Of a stretch of DNA of 17,154 nucleotides, positions 7,368-13,937 are shown piece after piece; position 1 is the first letter of the stretch, and every line of letters starts with the position of its first letter. The stretch spans positions 1 through 17,154 of the forward strand of contig CAYUZX010000065.1 of assembly GCA_964449285.1 (NCBI GenBank), in the 5' to 3' direction. The notes below the pieces were generated by a model. The model made no database searches and was not told where the DNA came from. It was given only the letters and a program-made list of their open reading frames with translations. Position numbers and translations under genes: made by a program. This DNA comes from QYOJ01 sp964449285 (GTDB lineage Bacteria > Bacteroidota > Bacteroidia > Bacteroidales > FEN-979).

Positions 7368-8690
7368 TCAACTTTGGCGCCTACGGTTCATAGACAGCGT
7401 TGTTTTCAGATCCCTGAAAAAGTAAAAATCGCTCTTGCGGAAGGTGAAGATCTGTCGTGCCGACATCTTTGTGATCCTGGCATAAACAAAGAGAAAAGCA
7501 ATGGACCCCACGGCATAACTGACATTGGTTGCCCACGCAGCCCCTAAGCCTCCATAGCGGGGCAGCAGGATCAGGTTGAGGATGAAATTGATGAGCAGTG
7601 CAGGGACAAATGTGTAGATGGCAACCTGTGGTTTGCCCATTCCGATGAGGCGGCTGTTAAGTATCCGGAATCCCACCAGGATCAGGATCCCAGGCAGGAT
7701 TGTGCGGATCATCGTGACGGTAGGTATGAACTCTTTTCCAAAAATCAGGGGGATGATAAATGGAGCAATGAAAAAGAGAATGGTGCTGCTGATCAATCCA
7801 AAGATCAGTGAAACCCGAAAGATGGATGCCACTTTGTTATGCAGAAACTGGTTATCAGTCGTGTTGGCGCTGCGGCTCAGGATGATCATCTCGATGGCAA
7901 ACGGGATATGCCAGAGTTGCTCAGCGATCTGGGTAGCAAGTGAGTAGTACCCAACCTGTTCGAAAGAAGATAACTGATTTAGCATCAGGATGTCCATCCG
8001 ATAATTGAGCTGCATCACAAAAATGGCAATCGCATTGACCAGCCCGAGCTTGATCATGCTTTTCATCATGGGCTCCTGGTATTTCCAGTTGATCTTTACC
8101 ATACTTTTGAGGAGAAGCTTCCTGAAAACAAAGATGAACGAGATCAGGTTTGCCAGTCCGATTGCGATGAAAGCTCCCAGTACCGACATTGGCACTGCCC
8201 AAACAAACAACACCGTAAAGAGGAGTGTCAACACGGTGGGACTTGCATTCACAACGTTGGCGTTGCGGATATCCTCTTTTCCCAGGAAGATTCCCCCGGC
8301 AAAAATATTTGCCAGGAGCAGGGGAATGGTTAACAGCACGATACCGATAATCAGCGGGTCATAATTTTGTGTCCCATAGAAGAAAAAGGCGATTCCGCAG
8401 ATGATGATGCTCAGGGCGCTAGTCCATAGAAGCAGTAGAAACAGCGCTGAGATGATGTTCTCTTCGGGTAGGATTTTATGTCCGATGTGATAAATGGTCG
8501 ATCGCCGGATGCCAAACTGGGTAAACCCGATCACGATAATGGGCACAACAATGATGGAGGAGTAGATGCCGAATCCCGCAGCTCCCAGGATCCTCGAAAG
8601 CATGATTCCGATCAGCAGATTGCTGATGGTTACCGCAAGATTACTACCAAAAACACTGACGATATCCTGAAAATACGATCGTTTCGCCAC
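7368..8690 (-). CDS. Wzx-type polysaccharide/oligosaccharide flippase
   Basis: A very hydrophobic protein of 440 residues with about 12-14 membrane segments. The opening FGSNLAVTISNLLIGIMLSR followed by GAAGFGIYSSI is typical of the polysaccharide transporter/Wzx branch of the MOP exporter superfamily. The C-terminal third has the family-like RLIGMGKPQVAIYTF and GGLGAAWATN stretches. It would flip lipid-linked sugars from the cytoplasmic to the periplasmic face. No ATG is available; the start is the GTG at 8690 or the TTG at 8717. I prefer the GTG because a TAnnTTTG element at 8728-8735 would put the transcript start near 8721, leaving almost no leader for the TTG. The gene converges on the GNAT gene with 18 bp between stops and no clear terminator, and diverges from the aminotransferase. 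Confidence 0.88.
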   Translation of the reverse strand: MAKRSYFQDIVSVFGSNLAVTISNLLIGIMLSRILGAAGFGIYSSIIVVPIIVIGFTQFGIRRSTIYHIGHKILPEENIISALFLLLLWTSALSIIICGIAFFFYGTQNYDPLIIGIVLLTIPLLLANIFAGGIFLGKEDIRNANVVNASPTVLTLLFTVLFVWAVPMSVLGAFIAIGLANLISFIFVFRKLLLKSMVKINWKYQEPMMKSMIKLGLVNAIAIFVMQLNYRMDILMLNQLSSFEQVGYYSLATQIAEQLWHIPFAIEMIILSRSANTTDNQFLHNKVASIFRVSLIFGLISSTILFFIAPFIIPLIFGKEFIPTVTMIRTILPGILILVGFRILNSRLIGMGKPQVAIYTFVPALLINFILNLILLPRYGGLGAAWATNVSYAVGSIAFLFVYARITKMSARQIFTFRKSDFYFFRDLKTTLSMNRRRQS

Positions 8691-8727
8691 GAATAGGGAT
8701 AAACAATAAAACCTCAATAATTGCGTA

Positions 8728-8735
8728 CAAAAGTA
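8728..8735 (-). promoter_or_regulatory. Candidate Bacteroidota -7 promoter element for the flippase
   Basis: On the minus strand these bases read TACTTTTG, a full match to the Bacteroidota sigma consensus TAnnTTTG. The next TTG upstream on that strand (8760-8762) is 24 bp away, longer than the usual 19 or so, so only the -7 box is convincing. The predicted transcript start lies about 30 nt before the GTG at 8690. Confidence 0.5.
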
Positions 8736-8739
8736 AACT

Positions 8740-8795
8740 ATTTCATAATTTAGCTAGTTCAAAATTTCGCTACCTCACTACCTCGCTATTTCGCT
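8740..8795. repeat. Degenerate octamer array, seven units, consensus close to ATTTCGCT
   Basis: Seven consecutive 8-bp units stay in register: ATTTCATA, ATTTAGCT, AGTTCAAA, ATTTCGCT, ACCTCACT, ACCTCGCT, ATTTCGCT. The array fills most of the divergent flippase/aminotransferase spacer and ends 4 bp before the aminotransferase ATG. A similar octamer array lies at 13891-13930. The units diverge in sequence but keep exact 8-bp spacing. Confidence 0.75.
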
Positions 8796-8799
8796 ACTT

Positions 8800-9930
8800 A
8801 TGAACATTCCCTTCAACAAACCTTACCTTCCATTGGTCTCCATGAAATACATGGTTCAGGCGGCGATGTCGGGTACCATAGCCGGGAATGGGAAGTACAC
8901 GAAGTTGTGTCACCGTTTTTTCGAGGAGCGCTTTGGTTTTAACAAGGTACTGCTTACATCATCGTGTACCGATGCGCTGGAAATGGCTTCCATCCTCACC
9001 AACATTCAGCCAGGCGACGAGGTAATTCTTCCCTCTTTTACCTTCATGTCCACTGCCAATGCATTTTTACTGCGGGGAGCAAAACTTGTTTTCGCCGATA
9101 CCCAGGAAGAGGTGCCAAACATCGACCCTATTCAGATTGAAACGCTCATCACCCCGGCAACACGGGTGATCGTAGTGGTTCACTACAGCGGGCTGGCTTG
9201 TGACATGGACAGGATCATGCAAATTGCCAATCGGCACAACTTGCTGGTGGTAGAGGATGCCTCGCATGCTATCGAATCGTATTATAAGGATGAGCCCCTG
9301 GGCTCCATCGGCCATCTGGGAGCCTTTTCGTTTCATGAAACGAAAAATATTATTTCAGGAGAGGGAGGGATGCTGGCTGTCAACCATGAACCCTTCCTTG
9401 AAAGGGCGGAGATCATCTGGGAGAAAGGAACCAACCGCGCAGCGTTTCAACGGGGTGAGGTGGATAAATACCAATGGATGGATATGGGTTCTTCATTTCT
9501 CCCTTCCGACGCTTTGGCTGCTTTTCTCTACGCCCAGGTCAAGCGTTTCCGAAAGATTCAGCGACAGCGAAAATGGATCTGGTGGGAGTACCATGAGCGT
9601 CTTCTCAATCTGGAAGAGAAGGGATACCTCCTCAGGCCAGTAATCCCGGAGCATGCCACCGTAAACGGGAACATGTTCTATATCACCCTGCCCGACAAGT
9701 CAACACGAGATGCCCTGCTCGATTACCTCAGAAGTAATGGCATCCAGGCAGTGTTTCACTATTTTCCCTTGCACAGCAGCCCCTACTTCAACGAGAAGCA
9801 TGACGGACGGGAACTCCCGAATACCGATCGTTTCTCCGACACCATCCTCCGGCTACCATTCTTCTACAGTCTGAAGAAGCGGGAAATGGAGTATGTTGTT
9901 AACGCAATAGAAAAATTCTTTAACCCTTAA
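8800..9930 (+). CDS. wecE: dTDP-4-amino-4,6-dideoxygalactose transaminase (WecE/RffA type)
   Basis: A DegT/DnrJ/EryC1 PLP aminotransferase of 376 residues, the length I recall for E. coli WecE. Several long segments read like WecE: IPFNKP at the N-terminus, TANAFLLRGAK, VVEDASHA with Asp153 for the PLP ring nitrogen, FSFHETKN with Lys182 as the Schiff-base lysine, AEIIWEKGTNR, VDKYQWMDMGSS, AVFHYFPLHSS and LRLPFFY. WecE converts dTDP-4-keto-6-deoxyglucose to dTDP-4-amino-4,6-dideoxygalactose (Fuc4N) with glutamate as amino donor. A 4-epimeric (Qui4N-type) product is possible in a distant homologue, but the close motif match favours Fuc4N. It starts at the ATG at 8800, transcribed away from the flippase. 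RmlA/RmlB, which would supply the substrate, are not in the window. Confidence 0.88.
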   Translation: MNIPFNKPYLPLVSMKYMVQAAMSGTIAGNGKYTKLCHRFFEERFGFNKVLLTSSCTDALEMASILTNIQPGDEVILPSFTFMSTANAFLLRGAKLVFADTQEEVPNIDPIQIETLITPATRVIVVVHYSGLACDMDRIMQIANRHNLLVVEDASHAIESYYKDEPLGSIGHLGAFSFHETKNIISGEGGMLAVNHEPFLERAEIIWEKGTNRAAFQRGEVDKYQWMDMGSSFLPSDALAAFLYAQVKRFRKIQRQRKWIWWEYHERLLNLEEKGYLLRPVIPEHATVNGNMFYITLPDKSTRDALLDYLRSNGIQAVFHYFPLHSSPYFNEKHDGRELPNTDRFSDTILRLPFFYSLKKREMEYVVNAIEKFFNP

Positions 9931-9938
9931 ATCCCCTT

Positions 9939-9957
9939 ATCCTTGAGGTGAAAGGAT
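9939..9957 (+). terminator. Weak hairpin after the aminotransferase gene
   Basis: ATCCTT and AAGGAT form a 6-bp stem around a 7-nt loop, nine bases after the stop codon. There is no U-tract, so termination is only a suggestion; the stem may be a decayed copy of the G-rich/C-rich hairpin repeats seen elsewhere in the window. Confidence 0.25.
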
Positions 9958-10033
9958 TGGTGGAGGAGGCGTGTTGTTAAGTTTTCATTACCTCTGGATT
10001 CGTCTTACATTCGTTGTATCTTCGTCTTTTATT

Positions 10034-10047
10034 CGATTTGCAAATCG
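10034..10047. promoter_or_regulatory. Perfect 14-bp palindrome CGATTTGCAAATCG
   Basis: A perfect palindrome in AT-rich sequence, about 75 bp upstream of the ATG of the orphan small protein. Its position suits an operator for a dimeric regulator, but no convincing promoter was found with it (TACATTCG at 10006-10013 is only a 7-of-8 match, with no TTG box at proper distance). Function is inferred from symmetry alone. Confidence 0.35.
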
Positions 10048-10121
10048 TTTTTATTTATTTTAATTCCGATTTCAACCCAACCTTTTCGATTGAATCGGTG
10101 TCTTATTTGAAAACGCTCATC

Positions 10122-10433
10122 ATGAAAGTCACAGGTCAAAATGCACTTTTAAAAGGAGTAAGCGGGAAGTTCGGCAATCAGTTGGTTGTCCGGCAAAGGA
10201 AAGGATCCATTGTGATTGCTTCCATTCCGAATAAATCAACGAAGCCTCCCACAAAGGCTAGAAAGAAAGGAATGTCCAGGTTTAAAAGAGCCGTGATATT
10301 TGCCCGGCAGGTCATTGCAAATCCTGCTTTACTAAGCCTCTATGAAATTCGGGTGAAACCTAATCAAACAGTCTATCATGCAGCAATTTCGGCCTACATG
10401 AGATCAGAGGACGAAATGCTTAATCCACGGTGA
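10122..10433 (+). CDS. Small basic protein of unknown function
   Basis: A 103-residue protein, strongly basic, starting MKVTGQNALLKGVSGKFGN. I chose the ATG at 10122 because the extra upstream codons of the longer frame are AT-rich and read as non-coding. The N-terminal pattern KG-SGKFGN-LVVRQRKG-IVIAS looks like short beta strands around a glycine-rich turn. The middle is Lys/Arg-rich (KPPTKARKKGMSRFKRA) and the C-terminus is helical. I have an impression of similar Bacteroidota hypothetical proteins that share a GK-GN-V opening, but cannot confirm it. No signal peptide or membrane segment is visible; the basic patch suggests nucleic-acid binding, which is a guess. It stands alone, with a palindrome upstream and a hairpin element directly downstream. 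Confidence 0.65.
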   Translation: MKVTGQNALLKGVSGKFGNQLVVRQRKGSIVIASIPNKSTKPPTKARKKGMSRFKRAVIFARQVIANPALLSLYEIRVKPNQTVYHAAISAYMRSEDEMLNPR

Positions 10434-10450
10434 GAACATGAGATGGATCA

Positions 10451-10497
10451 TCCCACAATAGTGGGAGCAAGTCCCCTTGAAGGGGATTTAGGGGTAA
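10451..10497 (+). terminator. Two-hairpin element between convergent genes, diverged copy of the 43-bp repeat unit
   Basis: The first hairpin is TCCCAC-AATA-GTGGGA (10451-10466), six perfect pairs. The second is TCCCCT-TGA-AGGGGA (10473-10486 core; seven-base arms if the triloop is read as one base). It ends ATTTAGGGGTA. It lies 18 bp past the orphan gene's stop and 2 bp from the stop of the convergent BNR protein gene, so it suits a two-way terminator, although no U-tract follows. It is a diverged reverse-strand copy of the 43-bp units at 13938-14324. Confidence 0.6.
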
Positions 10498-10498
10498 A

Positions 10499-13400
10499 TC
10501 ATTTCCTCCACACCGGCAACCTGCCTGGTGTTACCGGCGCTCCAAGCGCTTCGGCAGCAGCTTCCAGCGCCGGAAGTTCAACCTCTCCAATCTGTTTCAC
10601 CTGGTCATACACCGGAGGAAACTCCTCCTCCAGGATCACATAGGCATCTTTGGCTGTTTGGGTTGGATCCCCGGTGGACGACCATGAAGTCCAGGTCAGT
10701 TTGCCCAGGCGATCGTTCAAAGGTACTGGAGCGGGTGGGTTCTCTTCGTCACTCGGCTTACCGGTACGTCGATTGAAGGTGACGTTGATGATGGCATCGA
10801 GCTGGAGTTGTAATTCCCTTGCCTGCTTCATCAAATCCGGGGCGCCACCGGGAACACTATTCAGTGCCAAAAGCAGATCATTTGTGCGCTCCAGAAGCTT
10901 CTCTGCATAATCTTCTGTCCCACGCATCACACGCGACAGTTCCGCCACCTGGTTGTTAAAGGCAACCATGGCCCGGCGATCAGCCGCCGGCAGGGTCGTG
11001 TTCTCAAGAGGAACAACCCGGAACGCTACAGGCCCGGCAATCTGTTTGGTCTCACCTCCGGCTGTCATGGAAAGTGATACGGAATAGCTCCCGGGCATGG
11101 CGAGGATACCGCTCCCATTGTCTTTTTTCGGATCCCACGTCTCACCTGCATCTACCGATCGGGTCGACTGGTACCTCAGGTCCCAGTTCTCGCGACTGAT
11201 ACCTTTGCTGGCCGATTTGTGGAATATCCTCACAGCTGTTCCGGAGGCATCGGTAATGGTGAAGGTGATGTATGGAGAAAGCTCCAGTTTCTCCTCTCTG
11301 AGTTCTGCTTCAGTAGGCTGAGGAATAGGCTTGCCGTCTTTAAATAGCTCCTTCTCCTTCTCTTTTCTGATCTCATTTTTTGTCTTTGGGACTTCCTTGA
11401 TAGAATAGGTAAAGATGGCGCCGAAATCCGGATTCCTGGCTTCATATACCATTGAGCCCTGGCCGTATTTTCCACGTGTTGGGAGGTACATCAGGGCATC
11501 TTTCACCGGGAAGATGTATCCCTCCATATCGAGTGTTTCCTTGTTCAGCTTCCTCAACGGGGAGTAATCATCGAGGATGTAGAACCCTCTTCCGAAGGTT
11601 GCCAGCACCAGGTCATTCTCGCGTTTCTGGATAGCGATATCTTTCACGGCGATGGTTGGAATCTCCGATTTCAGCTGGATCCAGTTCGTCCCGCCATCAA
11701 CGGTAAAGAAACAACCAAATTCGGTGCCGGCGAAGAGCAGGTTGGGGTCGATAAAATCCTCCTGAATAGAGTGAACCGTATGATTTTCGGGCAGGTTCCC
11801 GGCGATGGAAGTCCAGCTCTTCCCTTTATCCATACTCTTCAACAGGTAAGGTTTAAAGTCGTCGCGGAGAATGTTGTCGAAGGATGCATAAACGACATTC
11901 TCGTCAAATTTCGACGCGAGGATATCGCTCACATAGGTATATTCCGGAATCCCGGGAAATGGACTGATCTTCGTCCAGTTTTTCCCTGCATCTTCAGTCA
12001 CCTGGATCAGCCCGTCGTCGGTGCCTGCATAGAGCAGATCTTCTTTTACCGGCGACTCATCCAGCGAAATGATCTCCCCGTAGAGGGATGTGGAGACATC
12101 TTTCTGCACCGCGTCGATGCTCCAGAACTTATCCATCACCGGCCACGTATTGCGGTCGATCTGAGCGGTGAGGTCGTTGCTGATCACCTCCCATGTGTTG
12201 CCCCTGTCATCGGAACGGAATACTTTGTTAGCCGCACAATAGAGTCGCGTGTGCGAGTGCGGACTGATGATCAGAGGTGTGTTCCAGTTCCACTTGAAGC
12301 TATCCTCTCCTTTCCTGGGCTCGGGCCGGATGTCGACCGACTCCTTGCTCTGGCGGTCGTAGCGTACCATATAGCCATACTGCGCTTCGGCATAAACGAT
12401 ATTCGGATCTTCGGGATCGATCTGCGACCAGAAACCATCACCTCCATTGGTCACAAACCATTCGTCGCTGAGCACGCCACCCCGGCTGGTATTTCGTGAC
12501 GGCCCTCCCATGCTGCTGTTGTCCTGCGTCCCACCGTAAACATAATAGAAAGGTTCGGAGTTGTCGACCTGAACCCGGTAGAACTGGGTTACCGGAAGGT
12601 TGGACTTAAAGATATACTCTTTTCCGGCGTCGAATGTCTCATAGATGCCGCCATCGCCGCCAATCAGGAAATGATCGGTATCATCCGGATCAATCCACAT
12701 AGCATGGTCATCCACATGCCTGTTGTTGTTGCTGATGCGGTTCCATGTCTTTCCGCCATCGTCGGTGACATGTGAGATCGTCTCGACCGAGTAAACCTTA
12801 TCCACATCCTTTGGGTCGCAGTAAATTTCGTTGTAATATTGTCCGGATGCCGAATGACTGCTCATCTTCGCCCAGGATGCTCCGCGGTTGGTACTCCTGA
12901 AAAACCCGCCAGCCTCTCCGGCTGCTTCGATGATGGCATAGATCACATCCGGGTCTGCCGGGGAGATATTGAGACCGATTCCCCCTTTGTCGGCCGAGGG
13001 GATCCCATCGGTCAGCTTATCCCAGGTTGTTCCGGCATCCGACGACGTGTAGATAGCCGATTCGGGGCCGCCGCCAATTTTGGTGAATACATGCCGGCGG
13101 CGCTGCTCCGAAGTGGCATAGAGCACATCGGGATTGCGGGGATCCAATACCACATTGTTAACACCGGTATTTTCGCTGATCTCAAGTATCCGCGTCCATA
13201 TTTTGCCGCCATCGGTAGTTTTATAGAGGCCGCGATTGCCGCCGGGGCCCCATACCGACCCTTCAGCTGCCACGTAAACGACATCTGAATTCCGGGGATC
13301 GATCAGGATTTTTCCGATCTGTCTCGACTCTTTCAGCCCCATATTATTCCAGCTCTTACCGCCGTCGATGCTTTTGTAGACACCATCACCGTAACCCAGA

Positions 13401-13816
13401 GCACGTTGGTGGTTGTTCTCACCTGTCCCGGCCCACACCACATGGGTGTTGTTGGGATCAATGGTGACACATCCGATGGCATAGGCACCGTATTTATCGA
13501 AGATAGGCTCGAAGGTAGTCCCGTTATTCTCCGTTTTCCAAATGTTCCCGGAAGCCACTGCAACATACCATTCGCTGTGGTTGGTTGGGTTTACCGCGAT
13601 GTCGGCAATCCGGCCCGAGGTATAAGCCGGACCAATGCTTCGCCACTTCAGGCCACTCACCAGGCCCGGGTTCATGACAGAATCTTTTTTGACCTCCTCT
13701 TTCTCGGTTTTCTCTTTTTTCTTATCCTTCTCTTTCTCCTTTTCCTGTGAGAAAGCCGAAATTGTCAATCCGACCGTGATAATTCCGATCAGAAGAAGTA
13801 ATAGACTTTTTTTCAT
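10499..13816 (-). CDS. Secreted BNR/VPS10-like repeat protein
   Basis: A protein of 1105 residues. From the ATG at 13816 it begins with a clear signal peptide (MKKSLLLLLIGIITVGLTIS, cleavage near AFSQ), followed by a Lys/Glu-rich linker (EKEKDKKKEKTEKEEVKK). Residues about 45-750 hold at least nine Asp-box motifs of the S-x-D-x-G-x-T-W kind, for example SIDGGKSW, TTDGGKIW, SSDAGTTW, SDDRGNTW, TEDAGKNW, SMDKGKSW and TVDGGTNW. These build beta-propellers of the sialidase/VPS10 (Sortilin_N)/GH74 type. The C-terminal third has a beta-rich region (around FTITDASGTAVRIFHK) and then a helical region. Bacteroidota carry many such proteins, often annotated as glycosyl hydrolases without a proven activity; I see no catalytic residues to name a substrate. 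The longer in-frame start at 13873 is rejected because it lies before the signal peptide. Confidence 0.88.
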   Translation of the reverse strand: MKKSLLLLLIGIITVGLTISAFSQEKEKEKDKKKEKTEKEEVKKDSVMNPGLVSGLKWRSIGPAYTSGRIADIAVNPTNHSEWYVAVASGNIWKTENNGTTFEPIFDKYGAYAIGCVTIDPNNTHVVWAGTGENNHQRALGYGDGVYKSIDGGKSWNNMGLKESRQIGKILIDPRNSDVVYVAAEGSVWGPGGNRGLYKTTDGGKIWTRILEISENTGVNNVVLDPRNPDVLYATSEQRRRHVFTKIGGGPESAIYTSSDAGTTWDKLTDGIPSADKGGIGLNISPADPDVIYAIIEAAGEAGGFFRSTNRGASWAKMSSHSASGQYYNEIYCDPKDVDKVYSVETISHVTDDGGKTWNRISNNNRHVDDHAMWIDPDDTDHFLIGGDGGIYETFDAGKEYIFKSNLPVTQFYRVQVDNSEPFYYVYGGTQDNSSMGGPSRNTSRGGVLSDEWFVTNGGDGFWSQIDPEDPNIVYAEAQYGYMVRYDRQSKESVDIRPEPRKGEDSFKWNWNTPLIISPHSHTRLYCAANKVFRSDDRGNTWEVISNDLTAQIDRNTWPVMDKFWSIDAVQKDVSTSLYGEIISLDESPVKEDLLYAGTDDGLIQVTEDAGKNWTKISPFPGIPEYTYVSDILASKFDENVVYASFDNILRDDFKPYLLKSMDKGKSWTSIAGNLPENHTVHSIQEDFIDPNLLFAGTEFGCFFTVDGGTNWIQLKSEIPTIAVKDIAIQKRENDLVLATFGRGFYILDDYSPLRKLNKETLDMEGYIFPVKDALMYLPTRGKYGQGSMVYEARNPDFGAIFTYSIKEVPKTKNEIRKEKEKELFKDGKPIPQPTEAELREEKLELSPYITFTITDASGTAVRIFHKSASKGISRENWDLRYQSTRSVDAGETWDPKKDNGSGILAMPGSYSVSLSMTAGGETKQIAGPVAFRVVPLENTTLPAADRRAMVAFNNQVAELSRVMRGTEDYAEKLLERTNDLLLALNSVPGGAPDLMKQARELQLQLDAIINVTFNRRTGKPSDEENPPAPVPLNDRLGKLTWTSWSSTGDPTQTAKDAYVILEEEFPPVYDQVKQIGEVELPALEAAAEALGAPVTPGRLPVWRK

Positions 13817-13847
13817 TTGAAATTTATTTGATGAATAAATATTTAAC

Positions 13848-13886
13848 CACAAAGGATTCAAAGGTTGACACAAAGGCGCACAAAGG
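13848..13886. repeat. CACAAAGG repeat cluster
   Basis: CACAAAGG occurs at 13848, 13869 and 13879, with a related TCAAAGG at 13858, about 30-70 bp upstream of the BNR protein start. Spacing (21 then 10) is irregular. The motif read on the gene's strand is CCTTTGTG, which contains the TTTG of the -7 box but lacks the TA, so it is not called a promoter. Confidence 0.6.
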
Positions 13887-13890
13887 CTTG

Positions 13891-13930
13891 TATTTCTGTA
13901 TTTCGAATTTCTTAATTTCCTAATTTCCTA
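13891..13930. repeat. Second octamer array, consensus close to ATTTCCTA
   Basis: Five 8-bp units in register: TATTTCTG, TATTTCGA, ATTTCTTA, ATTTCCTA, ATTTCCTA. It has the same period and the same ATTTC core as the array at 8740-8795, with different variable bases. It sits between the CACAAAGG cluster and the hairpin array. Confidence 0.75.
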
Positions 13931-13937
13931 CATTCTC

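Noticed and set aside
8746..8753. TAATTTAG as a -7 box for wecE
   Set aside because: One mismatch and a TTG 22 bp upstream; it lies in the octamer array, where such near matches arise by chance.
11771..12499. Long open frame on the plus strand (242 codons) opposite the BNR protein gene
   Set aside because: It lies entirely antisense to a well-supported gene with a signal peptide and repeated Asp boxes; its translation shows no domain and comes from codon bias of the opposite strand.
13817..13873. Longer N-terminus for the BNR protein from an ATG at 13873
   Set aside because: It would put 19 residues before a perfect signal peptide and run through the CACAAAGG repeat.
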